Source: JASBRS01 sp964496495 (GTDB lineage: Bacteria > Deinococcota > Deinococci > Deinococcales > Trueperaceae). Taken from it: DNA of 64,000 nucleotides. This document shows positions 16,026-25,712 of the stretch, piece after piece. Position 1 is the stretch's first letter, and each line of letters opens with the position of its first letter. The stretch covers positions 74,839-138,838 of the forward strand of contig CAZBZU010000004.1 of the NCBI GenBank assembly GCA_964496495.1, given 5' to 3'. The notes below the pieces were generated by a model. It saw nothing but the letters and a program-made list of their open reading frames with translations. It was not told the DNA's origin and searched no databases. Made by a program: the position numbers and the translations under genes.

Positions 16026-18266
16026 ATGCTGCGACGGATCGCCCGCCTGACCGCGCACTACCCTCGCTTCGTGCTGGCGGGGTGGCTGCTGATCGCCGCG
16101 CTGTCACTACCCTTCGCCTCGCGCGTCGGCGCGGTGCTGACGGCCCAGCCCGGCGCGGTCCCGCACAGCGTGGCCACCCAGGTGCGGCAGGTGCTGCGCA
16201 CCCAGTTCGCCCTGCCCGACGACTACAACCTGGTGCTGGTCGCCCACGGGATCGGCACGCGCGTGGGCCAGCCGGCATTCGACAACGCCTTCGCCAGCGT
16301 GATGGCGCGCATCGATGCCGTCCCCGGCGTCACCGCGGTCCGCGACCACCGCAGCGTGACGGGCCTCAACCTGGTCTCCCCCGACAACGGCTACACCGTC
16401 GCGCTGGTGACCCTGGCAGCCAAGAACCTGGGCGCCGCCAAGGTCATCACCAACCACGTCAGAGCCGCCCTGGCCGGCCAGCCTTCGCTGCGCTTCACGC
16501 TGGCGGGGGGGCCGGCGACGGTTCAGGAGCTCGAGCGCGTGAGCGTGGCCGACGCCCACCGAGCGGAGATCTTCGGGCTGCCTATCTCGCTGTTCATCCT
16601 CGCCATCGCCTTCGGAGCCATCATCGCCTCGGCCCTGCCGCTGCTGGTGGCGTTGGCATCGATCACCGTCTCCCTCGCCACCCTCTACGGCCTCGGCCAG
16701 CTGGTCGAGTTCGCCGTCTTCACCCAGACGGTCGTCACCATGCTGGGGCTGGCGACGGGCATCGACTACGCCCTGTTGATGGTGAACCGCTTCCGCGAGG
16801 AGCTGCGGCACACCTTCGACCCGCGCGAGGCCGCGGAGCGCACCGCGCTCACCGCAGGCAAGGCCGTCGCCTTCAGCGGGCTCACCGTGGTGCTTGCGCT
16901 CACCGGCCTGCTGGTGCCGCCGCTCGCCTTCATCCGCTCGATCGGCGTGGGCACCATCCTGGTGCTCCTCGTCAGCGTCTCGGTGTCGGTGACGGCGTTG
17001 CCGGCGACGCTGGCACTGCTGGGGCACCGCGTCAACTGGCTCAAGGTGACGCGCCGCGAGCCCGGCCTGCGCAGCCGCAGCTTCTGGCGCGGGCGCGCCA
17101 ACGAGATCATGCGCCGCCCGGCGGTCTGGACGGTCATGGGGGTGACGGTGTTGCTGGCGGCCGGCCTGCCCGCGCTGTGGATGCAGGTGGCCGACCCGGG
17201 ACCTCGCGGCCTGTCGAAATCGACGCAGGCCAACCGTACCGTGACCTCGCTGCAGAAGCTGGGGTTGGAGGGCCTGCTGAGCTCCTTCGACGTGCTGGTG
17301 GACTTCGGGCCGCAGGGCTTCTACCACCCCGCCAACGTGCGCAAGATCTCGACGCTCGATCACGACCTCACGGCGCTCTCCCGGGTCGAGGCGATCACCA
17401 GTCCGATGGCGGTGAGCAGCGTGCCCCGGCTGTTCCTGTACCAGTACTACGCCTCGCCCCAGATCGCCATGAACAGCGAGATCGCCCCGCTGGCTCGAGC
17501 CACCATCAGCCGGCAGGGACGCTACGCGTTGGTGCGGGTGTTCCCCAAGGGAACCCTCACGCCGGCGCAGGGCAGCCGTCTGTTCCAGGCCATCCGCGAG
17601 CGCACCCGGGCCCTCGGCCTGCGCGCCAAGATCGGCGGCGGCTACGTCCAGGAAGCGGAGTGGGCGACCGTGCTGTACCGGAGCTTCCCCTGGTCCGTGG
17701 CGCTCGTCTACCTCGCCACAATCCTGGTGCTGGGCCTGGCCTTCCATTCCCTGCTCATCCCCATCAAGGCGATCATCATGAACACCCTGACGGTGGGCGC
17801 GGCCTACGGCATCATCACCCTGGTCTTCCAGATGGGTGCGCTGGTGACGCTGTTCGGGGGCGGCCCGGTGCTCGGCTACATCGACTCCAGCGCGCCGCTG
17901 TTCATCTTCGCGATCGTCTTCGGCCTGAGCATGGACTACGAGGTGTTCCTGGTAGCCCGCATCCAGGAGCAGCACGAGCGCGGCGCCAGCGACCGGGAGG
18001 CGGTGGCGTCGGCGCTGTCGGCGACGGGTGGCGTGATCACCAGCGCCGCCGCCGTGATGATCACCGTCTTCGCGTTGTTCCTGCTGAGCCACGTGGTGCT
18101 GGTTCGCACCCTGGGGCTGGGGCTGAGCGCCGCCGTGCTGCTGGACGCCACGCTGGTTCGCATGGCCCTCGTGCCTGCCGTGATGACCATGGCCGGCCGG
18201 TGGAACTGGTGGATGCCCGGGCCGCTGGCCCGCATCGCCAGACGCACCAAGCTGAACGCCGACTGA
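16026..18266 (+). CDS. MMPL family RND transporter
   Basis: This is a 746-residue inner-membrane exporter with the MMPL layout: TM1, a periplasmic domain, TM2-6, a second periplasmic domain and TM7-12. The proton-relay Asp-Tyr pairs of the family are visible in GLATGIDYALLMVNRFREEL and FGLSMDYEVFLVARIQEQHERG. Mycobacterial MmpL proteins move large glycolipids and mycolates to the outer envelope. Here the gene follows the ABC pair by 28 nt in the same direction and may share the transcript. That arrangement supports a lipid-export role for the block, but small-molecule efflux is also known in the family. Confidence 0.9.
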   Translation: MLRRIARLTAHYPRFVLAGWLLIAALSLPFASRVGAVLTAQPGAVPHSVATQVRQVLRTQFALPDDYNLVLVAHGIGTRVGQPAFDNAFASVMARIDAVPGVTAVRDHRSVTGLNLVSPDNGYTVALVTLAAKNLGAAKVITNHVRAALAGQPSLRFTLAGGPATVQELERVSVADAHRAEIFGLPISLFILAIAFGAIIASALPLLVALASITVSLATLYGLGQLVEFAVFTQTVVTMLGLATGIDYALLMVNRFREELRHTFDPREAAERTALTAGKAVAFSGLTVVLALTGLLVPPLAFIRSIGVGTILVLLVSVSVSVTALPATLALLGHRVNWLKVTRREPGLRSRSFWRGRANEIMRRPAVWTVMGVTVLLAAGLPALWMQVADPGPRGLSKSTQANRTVTSLQKLGLEGLLSSFDVLVDFGPQGFYHPANVRKISTLDHDLTALSRVEAITSPMAVSSVPRLFLYQYYASPQIAMNSEIAPLARATISRQGRYALVRVFPKGTLTPAQGSRLFQAIRERTRALGLRAKIGGGYVQEAEWATVLYRSFPWSVALVYLATILVLGLAFHSLLIPIKAIIMNTLTVGAAYGIITLVFQMGALVTLFGGGPVLGYIDSSAPLFIFAIVFGLSMDYEVFLVARIQEQHERGASDREAVASALSATGGVITSAAAVMITVFALFLLSHVVLVRTLGLGLSAAVLLDATLVRMALVPAVMTMAGRWNWWMPGPLARIARRTKLNAD

Positions 18267-18297
18267 GCGCGACCCGGCGGGGCCGGGCGCGCCGGCC

Positions 18298-19257
18298 TCA
18301 GTGCACGCTGCCGCTCAACAGCGACGCCGCAGCCAAGGGGTGGCTGCCGATGCCGGGCGCCTGCAGCGACAGGGGCCCGCGGACCACGAAGGTGATGTCG
18401 CCCGCACCGCTGCCGAGCGCCTGGAGCTGGGCGGCGAGAGCCGGGCCCAGCGCCAGCGGGTTGAACTCGAAGCGCAGCGTCACCAGCACGGTCGTGCCCG
18501 CAGGCGCCGCGATGCGGTCGAGCCGGGCGCTGCCGACGGTGCGGCCCTGCAGCTGCAAGTCGAGGCGAGGCGTCTGAACCAGGTAGCCGAGGCGACCCGG
18601 GTTGTGGAGGCTCGCCGGGACCTCGATGGTGGCGTGGGTCAACGACGCGATGGTGAGCTTGGCGCCGGACGCGGCGATGGCCACGTCCGGCACGCGCCAA
18701 CGCAGGTCGGCCGAGACGCTGCCCCTCGCAGCCGTGACGCGCGGCAGGCTGATGGTGCTGCCGAAGGCGTTCACGGCCACCACGGCGTCGAGCCGGTAGC
18801 GCGCGGTCCCGCCCGTCACCAGCCTCGCGATGGAGCCCAGCAGCCTCGGCGCCGCGGCAAGCGGTACCTGCAGCCGCAGCGTGAGGTCGCCGGTGCCGTG
18901 GGCGGGCAGGTGCACGCCGCTGCGGAACGTGGCGCTGGCAGCGTGATCGCCATCCAGGTAGAGGTCGGTGTCGAGCGTCTCGAGGCTCAAGCCGTAGGGA
19001 TTCGGGTTGGTCGCGCGCAGGTGCACGTCGAAGAGCGCGGCTCCCTGGCCCACGCCCGGCGGGTCGACATACTGGAACCCGGTGCCGTTCGCCACCACGG
19101 TGAACGTGGGGGCCAACACCGCCGGCGTGGCGCCGGGCGCGCACGCCGTGATCGCGCCGGTCAGCGCGAGGACGAGCGCGAGGATCGTCAGGAGCCGGCG
19201 CGGGCGCAGTGCTGAACGTGTGGGCCGAGGCGTGGTTCGAGGTGTCGTTCGACGCAT
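18298..19257 (-). CDS. LEA type 2 / WHy-domain lipoprotein
   Basis: This is a 319-residue secreted protein. The basic N-terminus (residues 1-20) and a hydrophobic stretch end in LTGAITAC, a lipobox-like cleavage site, so it is probably a lipoprotein. The mature part contains two similar beta domains with the LEA_2/WHy hallmark ATNPNPYGLSLETLDTDLYLDG near residue 85. The second domain (IEVPASLHNPGRLGYLVQTPRL) is more divergent. WHy proteins are proposed to protect against desiccation stress or to act in the envelope. It faces the MMPL gene convergently. A GGAGG lies upstream of the chosen ATG. Function is not known. Confidence 0.7.
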   Translation of the reverse strand: MRRTTPRTTPRPTRSALRPRRLLTILALVLALTGAITACAPGATPAVLAPTFTVVANGTGFQYVDPPGVGQGAALFDVHLRATNPNPYGLSLETLDTDLYLDGDHAASATFRSGVHLPAHGTGDLTLRLQVPLAAAPRLLGSIARLVTGGTARYRLDAVVAVNAFGSTISLPRVTAARGSVSADLRWRVPDVAIAASGAKLTIASLTHATIEVPASLHNPGRLGYLVQTPRLDLQLQGRTVGSARLDRIAAPAGTTVLVTLRFEFNPLALGPALAAQLQALGSGAGDITFVVRGPLSLQAPGIGSHPLAAASLLSGSVH

Positions 19258-19302
19258 GGGCCACCTCCGGGCGCCGACGGGACGCTTCTTGCGGCGAGCC
19301 CG

Positions 19303-20247
19303 TCACTGCAGCGTAATGCGCGGGTTGAACGCCGCGTATAAGATATCCGCCACCAGGTTGGCGAGCGCGAAGCCGAGCACGGCCACGAGCGCCACCGCCT
19401 GGATGAGGGGCACGTCGCGGCGTGCGATGGCGAAGGTGAGCAGCCTGCCGAGGCCGGGGTAGTTGAAGACGTTCTCGACCACGATCAGGCCGCTTATCAG
19501 CCAACCGAAGCTGATGGCGACCACGGTGATGGTCGGCAGCAGCGCGTTGCGAAGCACGTGCGCCACCACCACCCTGCGCCAGCGGACCCCCTTCAGGACG
19601 GCGGTGCGCACGTAGGGCCGGCGCAGCTCCACCAGCATGCTGGCGCGCGTCAGCCGGGCCACGTAGGCGAGCAGCACCAGGGTGGCGGTGAGCGCCGGCA
19701 GCACCAGGTACGGGAGCGCCCGGAACAAGCTCGTCCCTGGCGCGATGGAGGAGCTGGCCGGCAGCCACCCGAGGGTGAAGCTGAACAGCTGGATCAGCAC
19801 CAGCCCGGTGATGAACTCGGGTAGGCCGACCACGGACAGGCTGGCCAGGCTGATGAGGGTGTCGATCCAGCTCTCCTCGTAGAGCGCCGCCACCACGCCC
19901 AGCGTGACCGCCGTGGGCACGGCGACGGCCAGGGTGATGCCGGCGAGCTGCAGGGAGTTGCCCAGCCGCTGCAGCACCAGCGCGCGCACGCTCTGGCCGG
20001 TGCTGAACGAGGTGCCCCAGTCGCCCCGCAGGAAGTCTCCGAGCCAGTGCAGGTACTGCAGTGGCAAGGGCCGGTCGAGGCCGAGCTGGGCGCGCAGCTG
20101 CGCAAGCGCCTGCTGGCTGGCCTCGCGGCCCAGCAGGACGCGCGCCACGTCACCGGGAAGCGCCTGCGTGATCAGGAAGATCAGCAGCGAGGTGAACAGC
20201 ATCGTGACCAGCAGGAAGCCGAGCCGCCGCAGCAGGAACCTAGCCAC
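19303..20247 (-). CDS. Oligopeptide/dipeptide ABC transporter permease (DppB type)
   Basis: This is a 314-residue inner-membrane permease of the OppB/DppB family, with six predicted helices. The N-terminus MARFLLRRLGFLLVTMLFTS and the segment LGLDRPLPLQYLHWLGDFLRGDWGTS are typical. The binding-protein-dependent EAA loop lies in LVELRRPYVRTAVLKGVRWRRVVVAHVLRNA. Its GTG start overlaps the fused ATPase gene by 8 nt. Unusually, this permease is last in the operon, after the substrate-binding, DppC and ATPase genes. Confidence 0.92.
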   Translation of the reverse strand: MARFLLRRLGFLLVTMLFTSLLIFLITQALPGDVARVLLGREASQQALAQLRAQLGLDRPLPLQYLHWLGDFLRGDWGTSFSTGQSVRALVLQRLGNSLQLAGITLAVAVPTAVTLGVVAALYEESWIDTLISLASLSVVGLPEFITGLVLIQLFSFTLGWLPASSSIAPGTSLFRALPYLVLPALTATLVLLAYVARLTRASMLVELRRPYVRTAVLKGVRWRRVVVAHVLRNALLPTITVVAISFGWLISGLIVVENVFNYPGLGRLLTFAIARRDVPLIQAVALVAVLGFALANLVADILYAAFNPRITLQ

Positions 20248-22351
20248 CGTCGACGTCCCCTCCGCTGCCAGGGAACGGGATCGCCGGCGCCTGCGAGGCG
20301 CGGAGCTCCTCGAGCGGGATGTGGCAGTACACCCCGTGACCCTCGTCGGCCTCCCGCCACGGCGGCGCCTGCGACACGCAGATGTCGCCGAGGAAGCGCG
20401 GGCAGCGGGTATGGAAGGGGCAGCCCCCGGGGACGTCCACGGGGCTCGGCACCTCGCCCTCGAGGCGCACGTGGGCGCGCACCGCGCCCGGCTCGAGCAG
20501 CGGGATGGCCGACAGCAGCGCCTCGGTGTACGGATGGTACGGCGGCGTCAGCACGCGCTCGGCAGGGCCGGCCTCCATCACGTGTCCGAGGTAGACCACC
20601 GTCACGTAGTCGGCCAGGAAGCTCACCACCGCCAGGTCGTGGCTGATGAACAGGTAGCCGCTGCCGCGCTCCTGCTGCAGCTGCCCGATGAGGTTGAGGA
20701 TGGCGGCCTGCACCGACACGTCGAGGCCCGATACCGACTCGTCGAACACCAGCACCTCGGGCTCGGCGGCGAAGGCGCGGGCGATGGCGACCCGCTGCTT
20801 CTCCCCTCCGGAGAGCTCCGCGGGCCGGCGGGAGGCGTAGGCCGGCGTCAGCTGCACGTCGCGCAGGAGCTGCGCCACGCGGGCATCGGCGTGGGCGTGA
20901 TCGAGCCCGCCCAGCCGGCGGAAGGGGCGCCTGAGCGCCGCGCCCACCGTGCGGTAGGGGTTCAGGGCCTCGTCCGAGCTCTGGAACACCATCTGCAACC
21001 GCCGGATGGCCTCGGGCGCGCGGCGGGCGAGATCGGGCGCCAGCGGCATTCCCGCCAGGGTGATGGCACCGCCGGAGGCCGGATCGAGACCGAGGATCGC
21101 CCGTGCGGCGGTGCTCTTGCCGCTGCCGCTCTCGCCCACCAGCCCCAGGGTGTGGCCCTGCCGCACCGTCAGGCTGACGTCCTCGACGGCGCGCACGGCG
21201 CGCTGCGGGGTCCGCCGCAGCAGCTCGACCAGCGAACGCCGCAGGGGGAAGCGCTTGCGCAGATTCGCTACGTCGAGCGCGACCGGCACCTCCCGCGCCG
21301 CGTCCGTCGCCCGCGCCGGCGGAGCCGGCTGGTGAGGGTCCACCTCGCCCGCCGCGATCTCGCCGCTGCGAAGGCAGCGGGCCCAGCCGTCACCGCTGGG
21401 CTCGAGCGCAGGCCGGGCCTGCGAGCAGGCACCCACCGCGATGGGGCAGCGCGGCTCGAAGACGCAGCCGGGCGGCAGCGATGACGGCGCCGGGATCCTG
21501 CCGGGGATGGGTCGCAGCGCCACCGAACGCCGCGTGGTGCCGAGGCGCGGCACGCTGTCGAACAGGCCTTGCGTGTAAGGGTGCCGCGGCTGCCGGTAGA
21601 GCTGCGCCGTGGGCGCGTCCTCGACCAGCTCTCCGGCGTAGAGCACCGCCACCCTGTCGCACAGCTCGGCCACCACCCCGAGACTGTGGGAGACGTACAG
21701 CACGGCGGTGTCGCGCTCGGCCACCAGCTCGCGCACCAGGTCGAGGATGGTGGCCTCGGTGGTGACGTCGAGGTTGGTGGTGGGCTCGTCCAGGACCAGC
21801 AGCGACGGCTCCCCGGCCAGCGCCATGGCGATGAGGACGCGCTGCTGCATGCCACCGGACAGCTGGTGCGGGTACGCCGACGCGACCCGCTCGGGGTCGG
21901 CCATCCCGACCGCCTCGAGCATCGCCAGGGCCTTCCGGCGCACCTCGCTGCCGGCCCTCGCCGGCAGGCCCCCCGGATCGAGCACCTCCTCGACCTGGCG
22001 CCCCACGCGATGCGCCGGGTTCAGCGACGGCAGCGGGTCCTGCGGCACCATCGCCACCTGCCGGTAGAACTCGCTGCGAAGCCGCTGCGGCGGCCACAGC
22101 GAGAGGTCCTCGCCGCGGAAGCGGATGGTCCCCTCCACCACCCGGCCGCTCGGCGGCAGGACCCGCAGCAGCGCCTGCGCGAGGGTGCTCTTGCCGCTGC
22201 CACTCTCACCCACCAGGCCGTAGGTGACGCCGGCGCCGATGCCCAGGTCGACGCCTCGGACCGCCCGCGACCAGCGCCGGCCCTGGCGGTAGGCGACGCT
22301 CACGTTCTCGAAGGCGACGAGTGGCGCGCCCATGCCCTGGCCCCCTGTCAC
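20240..22351 (-). CDS. Fused oligopeptide ABC transporter ATP-binding protein (DppD-DppF fusion)
   Basis: This is a 703-residue cytoplasmic protein joining two ABC ATPases that are usually separate. The first has Walker A GESGSGKSTLAQALL near residue 45, signature LSGGMQQRVLIAMALAGEP and Walker B VLDEPTTNLD. The second has GESGSGKSTAARAILGL near residue 400, LSGGEKQRVAIARAFA and VFDESVSGLDVSVQ. Each half ends in the cysteine-containing oligopeptide C-terminal region (FEPRCPIAVGAC; CPFHTRCPRFLGDIC). The GTG start overlaps the DppC stop (GTGA). In the second Walker B region, DES replaces the usual DEP. Confidence 0.93.
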   Translation of the reverse strand: MTGGQGMGAPLVAFENVSVAYRQGRRWSRAVRGVDLGIGAGVTYGLVGESGSGKSTLAQALLRVLPPSGRVVEGTIRFRGEDLSLWPPQRLRSEFYRQVAMVPQDPLPSLNPAHRVGRQVEEVLDPGGLPARAGSEVRRKALAMLEAVGMADPERVASAYPHQLSGGMQQRVLIAMALAGEPSLLVLDEPTTNLDVTTEATILDLVRELVAERDTAVLYVSHSLGVVAELCDRVAVLYAGELVEDAPTAQLYRQPRHPYTQGLFDSVPRLGTTRRSVALRPIPGRIPAPSSLPPGCVFEPRCPIAVGACSQARPALEPSGDGWARCLRSGEIAAGEVDPHQPAPPARATDAAREVPVALDVANLRKRFPLRRSLVELLRRTPQRAVRAVEDVSLTVRQGHTLGLVGESGSGKSTAARAILGLDPASGGAITLAGMPLAPDLARRAPEAIRRLQMVFQSSDEALNPYRTVGAALRRPFRRLGGLDHAHADARVAQLLRDVQLTPAYASRRPAELSGGEKQRVAIARAFAAEPEVLVFDESVSGLDVSVQAAILNLIGQLQQERGSGYLFISHDLAVVSFLADYVTVVYLGHVMEAGPAERVLTPPYHPYTEALLSAIPLLEPGAVRAHVRLEGEVPSPVDVPGGCPFHTRCPRFLGDICVSQAPPWREADEGHGVYCHIPLEELRASQAPAIPFPGSGGDVDGG

Positions 22352-23214
22352 GGCCCCTCCCCTACCTGCAGCACGTTCTTGAGCCCGTCGGCCAGGAGGT
22401 TCACCCCGACCACCAGGAGCGAGATGCCCAGGGCCGGGAAGGCGAGCGTCCAGGGCGTCAGGTAGACGAAGTCACGCGCCTCGCTCACCATCAGACCCCA
22501 ATCGGGGTTGGGGGGCTGCACCCCGACGCCCAGGAAGCCCAGCGAGGCGACCAGGAAGATGGCGTAGGAGAAGCGCAACGCCGACTCGACGGCCAGTGCC
22601 GGGAGCACGCTGGGAAGGACCTCGCGGCCCAGGATGTATGCCAGGCTCTCGCCCTGCATCCTCGCGGCCAGCACGTACTCCTTGGTCTTGGTGTCGAGCA
22701 CCACGCTGCGCACCACCCGCGCCACGATGGGGGTGTAGGCAACCGCGATGACGGCCAGCACGCTGGTTCGCGACGGCCCCAGCGAGCCCAGCAGCAGCAG
22801 CGCCAGCAACAGCGCGGGCACCGCCAGCAGGCTGTCGAAGAAGCGGTAGCTCACCTCCTCGACCCAGCCGCCGCGGTACGTCGCCAGCAGCCCCACCAGC
22901 GTCCCCAGCACGACCGCGATGAGGGTGCCGCTGCCGGCCAGCAGGAAGATGTCGCGATCGCCGGCGACGACGCGGCTGAAGACGTCACGGCCCAGATGGT
23001 CGGTGCCGAAGAGATGATGGATGCCGGGCGGCTGGCTGCGGTCGGCGAACAGCTGCTCGGTGGGTCCGTAGGGGCTGACGAGCGGCCCCACCAGCGCCAG
23101 CAGCACGAACACGGCCACCACGCTGGTGCCCAGCGCCGACGAGGGGCGCGCGTAGAGGCCGCGCAGGGCCGCCAGCCAGCGGCGCCGCCCGCGTGCCAGC
23201 CTGCTACCGATCAC
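22348..23214 (-). CDS. Oligopeptide/dipeptide ABC transporter permease (DppC type)
   Basis: This is a 288-residue inner-membrane permease of the OppC/DppC family. After a short basic N-terminus and first helix comes the periplasmic segment with FGTDHLGRDVFSRVVAGDRD, the family hallmark. The cytoplasmic coupling loop is KTKEYVLAARMQGESLAYILGREVLPSVLPAL. The end reads LGVGVQPPNPDWGLMVSEARDF and LAFPALGISLLVVGVNLLADGL. It lies 149 nt after the substrate-binding gene, with a strong hairpin between. Confidence 0.94.
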   Translation of the reverse strand: MIGSRLARGRRRWLAALRGLYARPSSALGTSVVAVFVLLALVGPLVSPYGPTEQLFADRSQPPGIHHLFGTDHLGRDVFSRVVAGDRDIFLLAGSGTLIAVVLGTLVGLLATYRGGWVEEVSYRFFDSLLAVPALLLALLLLGSLGPSRTSVLAVIAVAYTPIVARVVRSVVLDTKTKEYVLAARMQGESLAYILGREVLPSVLPALAVESALRFSYAIFLVASLGFLGVGVQPPNPDWGLMVSEARDFVYLTPWTLAFPALGISLLVVGVNLLADGLKNVLQVGEGP

Positions 23215-23293
23215 GGCCGGCGTTCAGGCGGCGCAGCGTGGGCGGCAGGGATGGCAGGCACATGGAGCGTCCGTCCACCATACCGGACCAGCG

Positions 23294-23328
23294 GCCCGGC
23301 CGCGCCCTCGGCAAGGGCGCGGCCGGGC
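23294..23328 (-). terminator. Hairpin after the peptide-binding protein gene
   Basis: A perfect 15-bp GC-rich stem (GCCCGGCCGCGCCCT and its complement) with a 5-nt loop. It lies 3' of the substrate-binding gene and before dppC. No T-tract follows. In such operons a hairpin here usually protects or partly ends the binding-protein message, so that it is made in excess. Confidence 0.6.
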
Positions 23329-23363
23329 GGGGCTGCCGGCGGTCGGGCCGGCGAGCGCGCTGC

Positions 23364-24893
23364 TCAGGGGGCGTGGACGGCGGCCAGATCGGTGCGGCCG
23401 GCGAACGCCTTGAGCTGGAAGCCGGTGAAGCCGTCGCGGATGGCTGCGAGCTGCGGGAAGAAGTAGGGGATGACGAGCGGGCCGCTGGCTGCCAGGATCT
23501 GCTGGATCTGGTGGTAGTCGTCGATGCGCTTCTGGCTGTCGAGGGTGTTCCCCGCGTCCTTGGCCAGCGCGTCGAAGGTCTTGTTGCAGTAGTGCGCCTC
23601 GTTCCACTTCGCGCCGCACTCGAGCATGACGTTCAGGTAGAACTGCGGGTACGGGCGCGACCCCCAGCCGGTGATGCCGAATGGCACCTCGAGCCACTTG
23701 TTGTCGCCGTAGTAGACGCTCTCGGGCACCACCTGCACCTTGATGTCGAACCCGGCCTCCGCGAGCTGCTGCTTGATCACCACCGCCATGTCGGGGCGGT
23801 CACCGGTGTTGGGCACGTACAGGTCGAGCTTGAGGCCGTTGGGGTAGCCTGCCTCCGCCAGCAGCTGCTTGGCCTTGGCCGGATCCCGCGCGGGCGGGGA
23901 CACGCTGGGATCGAAGTACTTCTTGTACAGCGGCCCGATCGGGGTGTCGTTCCCCACCACGCCGAGACCCTGCGTCACCGACTCGGTGATCGCCTTGCGA
24001 TCGATGCCCAGCTTGAGCGCTTGCACCACGCGCGGGTCGTTCCCGGGCTTCTCGTCGGTGCGCAGTCGCAGCACGTTGAAGCCGTTGGTGGGCACGTCCA
24101 CCTGCGTGATGCCCTTGACGCCCGCCAGCGACTGGTAGAGCGAGCTGGGCAGCCGCATGGCGAGGTCGATCTGCCCACCTCGGAGCGCCGAGACCTCGGC
24201 CGCCTGGTCGCTGAAGAAGATGAACTCCAGCTTGGAGACTCCGGGCGTGCCCGGGATGAAGTAGTCGGGGTTGGCCTGCAACACCATGCGGTCGTCCGGG
24301 TTGTAGCTCTGCACCGTGAACGGGCCGCTGCCGTCGAAGGTGCTGCCGAACTCCTTGGTGCCATCCTTGACGATGACCGCGTGGTTGTCGGACAGGTCGT
24401 AGAGGAAGAAGGGGTTGGTGGCGCTCAGCTTGAAGGTGACCTGATGGTCGCCGCTGGCCTCCACCGAGGCGATGTCGGAGTAGAGATCGGCGGTGGGCAG
24501 CTTGAGGCTGGGGTCCCTGAGGCGGTCGAAGGTGTAGACCACGTCCTTGGCCGTCACCGGGCTGCCGTCGTGCCACTTGGCGCTCGGCGCAAGCTGGAAG
24601 GTGTAGCTGAGGCCGTCTTGCGACACCTTCCAGGAGGTCGCCAGGCGCGGCTGGATGTTGTTGTTGGCGTCCACGTCGACCAGGTAGTCGTAGACCGCGT
24701 TGAGCACAGCGATCTCGGCGTCGCTGGAGGCGTAGGCGGGGTCGAGCTTGGCGGGCGAGCCCATGCCTACCCGCAGCGTGCCGCTGGGGGCCGACTGCGC
24801 CAGCGCGCCGGAGACGAGCAGAGCCGCCGCCAGCGCCGCCAGCGGTGCGCGGAAGCGAGTCAGGCGGACGTTCCTGAGGATGTGCATGAACAT
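23364..24893 (-). CDS. Peptide ABC transporter substrate-binding protein (family 5)
   Basis: This is a 509-residue extracytoplasmic binding protein. A signal peptide is clear: a basic start (MFMHILRNVRLTRFRAPL), a hydrophobic core, and a likely cleavage after LVSGALA. No lipobox cysteine is present, so it is probably a soluble periplasmic protein. Family-5 features include LDPAYASSDAEIAVLNAVYDYLV at the start of the mature protein and LAPSAKWHDGSPVTAKDVVYTFDRL near residue 105. It leads the operon with dppC, the fused ATPase and dppB. The ATG has a GGAGGTCACC ribosome site. The ligand cannot be read from the sequence. Confidence 0.92.
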   Translation of the reverse strand: MFMHILRNVRLTRFRAPLAALAAALLVSGALAQSAPSGTLRVGMGSPAKLDPAYASSDAEIAVLNAVYDYLVDVDANNNIQPRLATSWKVSQDGLSYTFQLAPSAKWHDGSPVTAKDVVYTFDRLRDPSLKLPTADLYSDIASVEASGDHQVTFKLSATNPFFLYDLSDNHAVIVKDGTKEFGSTFDGSGPFTVQSYNPDDRMVLQANPDYFIPGTPGVSKLEFIFFSDQAAEVSALRGGQIDLAMRLPSSLYQSLAGVKGITQVDVPTNGFNVLRLRTDEKPGNDPRVVQALKLGIDRKAITESVTQGLGVVGNDTPIGPLYKKYFDPSVSPPARDPAKAKQLLAEAGYPNGLKLDLYVPNTGDRPDMAVVIKQQLAEAGFDIKVQVVPESVYYGDNKWLEVPFGITGWGSRPYPQFYLNVMLECGAKWNEAHYCNKTFDALAKDAGNTLDSQKRIDDYHQIQQILAASGPLVIPYFFPQLAAIRDGFTGFQLKAFAGRTDLAAVHAP

Positions 24894-24960
24894 GGTGACC
24901 TCCCAGGTCCTCGAAAGGTGCTGCCGAAGCAGCTACTCGGTGTGGACGACGGGTCGCGAC

Positions 24961-25557
24961 TCACACGCGCGCGGCACGCCAATCGGCGTCGGGCAGGCGC
25001 TCGCCCGCCTCGATGCGCATCTCGAGGCGGTTCTCGGGCGGCGCCAACGGACAGTCCCACCGCGGGCTGTAGGCGCAGCTCGGGTGGTAGGCGTAGTTGA
25101 AGTCGAGCACCATTCGCCCATCCTCGGAGCCGAGGTCGGCGTGCTTGACGGTATCGATCAGGTAGCGGCCCCCGCCGTAGCTGCCTGCGCCCGCGGTGGC
25201 GTCGCGCAACGGCACGAACAGGCCGCCGCCGTACCCCAGCTGCCGGTAGAGGGCGAGCCGCGCGGGGCGCCGGCGCAGCTCGAAGTGGAGCCACCCCAGG
25301 CGAGCGAGCCGTAGCACGCCGTCGTCGCGCAAGGGGACCTCGAAGGGCTCGCCAGCGTCGGGCTCGGCCTCGGCCAGCACGCGCATGCCGGGGTCGAACG
25401 GGAAGTAGGGGACGCTGCCGCCGGCGTGCCGGTCTGCCGCTGCCAGCGGCGAGCGCGGGTGCGTGAAGAGGAGCGCGTCCCGCAGGCCGCGGAAGCGCCG
25501 CCACCGCTCCGCTGGCGCCAGCGCCGCATCGCGCGCTACGCGGTACATTGCCGCCAC
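24961..25557 (-). CDS. DUF1684 domain protein
   Basis: This is a 198-residue protein (from the first ATG) with the DUF1684 signature: AGSYGGGRYLIDTVKHADLG, then VLDFNYAYHPSCAYSPRWDC and PLAPPENRLEMRIEAGE. The family is soluble and of unknown function. The frame stays open upstream and encodes ELLDYRRRVAAM just before the ATG, which looks like the usual family N-terminus. The real start is therefore probably upstream, possibly a GTG 9 nt upstream or a CTG near 25640. It precedes the peptide transporter operon by 67 nt and may be cotranscribed. Confidence 0.8.
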   Translation of the reverse strand: MAAMYRVARDAALAPAERWRRFRGLRDALLFTHPRSPLAAADRHAGGSVPYFPFDPGMRVLAEAEPDAGEPFEVPLRDDGVLRLARLGWLHFELRRRPARLALYRQLGYGGGLFVPLRDATAGAGSYGGGRYLIDTVKHADLGSEDGRMVLDFNYAYHPSCAYSPRWDCPLAPPENRLEMRIEAGERLPDADWRAARV

Positions 25558-25700
25558 CCGCCGACGGTAGTCGAGGAGCTCGAGCTCGCCCTCGACGGCG
25601 TCTGCGGATGAAGCTGTCCGTGCGCTGTTGGTGGCGTCCAGGGGTGAGCCTCCCCGCGTCCCGGGACTGGGGCCGCGGCTCCCGAGGCGACAGCGGCCCG

Positions 25701-25706
25701 TACAAT
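25701..25706 (+). promoter_or_regulatory. Leaderless-type -10 (TACAAT) of the enoyl-CoA hydratase gene
   Basis: TACAAT ends 6 nt before the ATG at 25713. Transcription would start at the A of the ATG, and there is no ribosome site. Confidence 0.7.
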
Positions 25707-25712
25707 GCGGCT

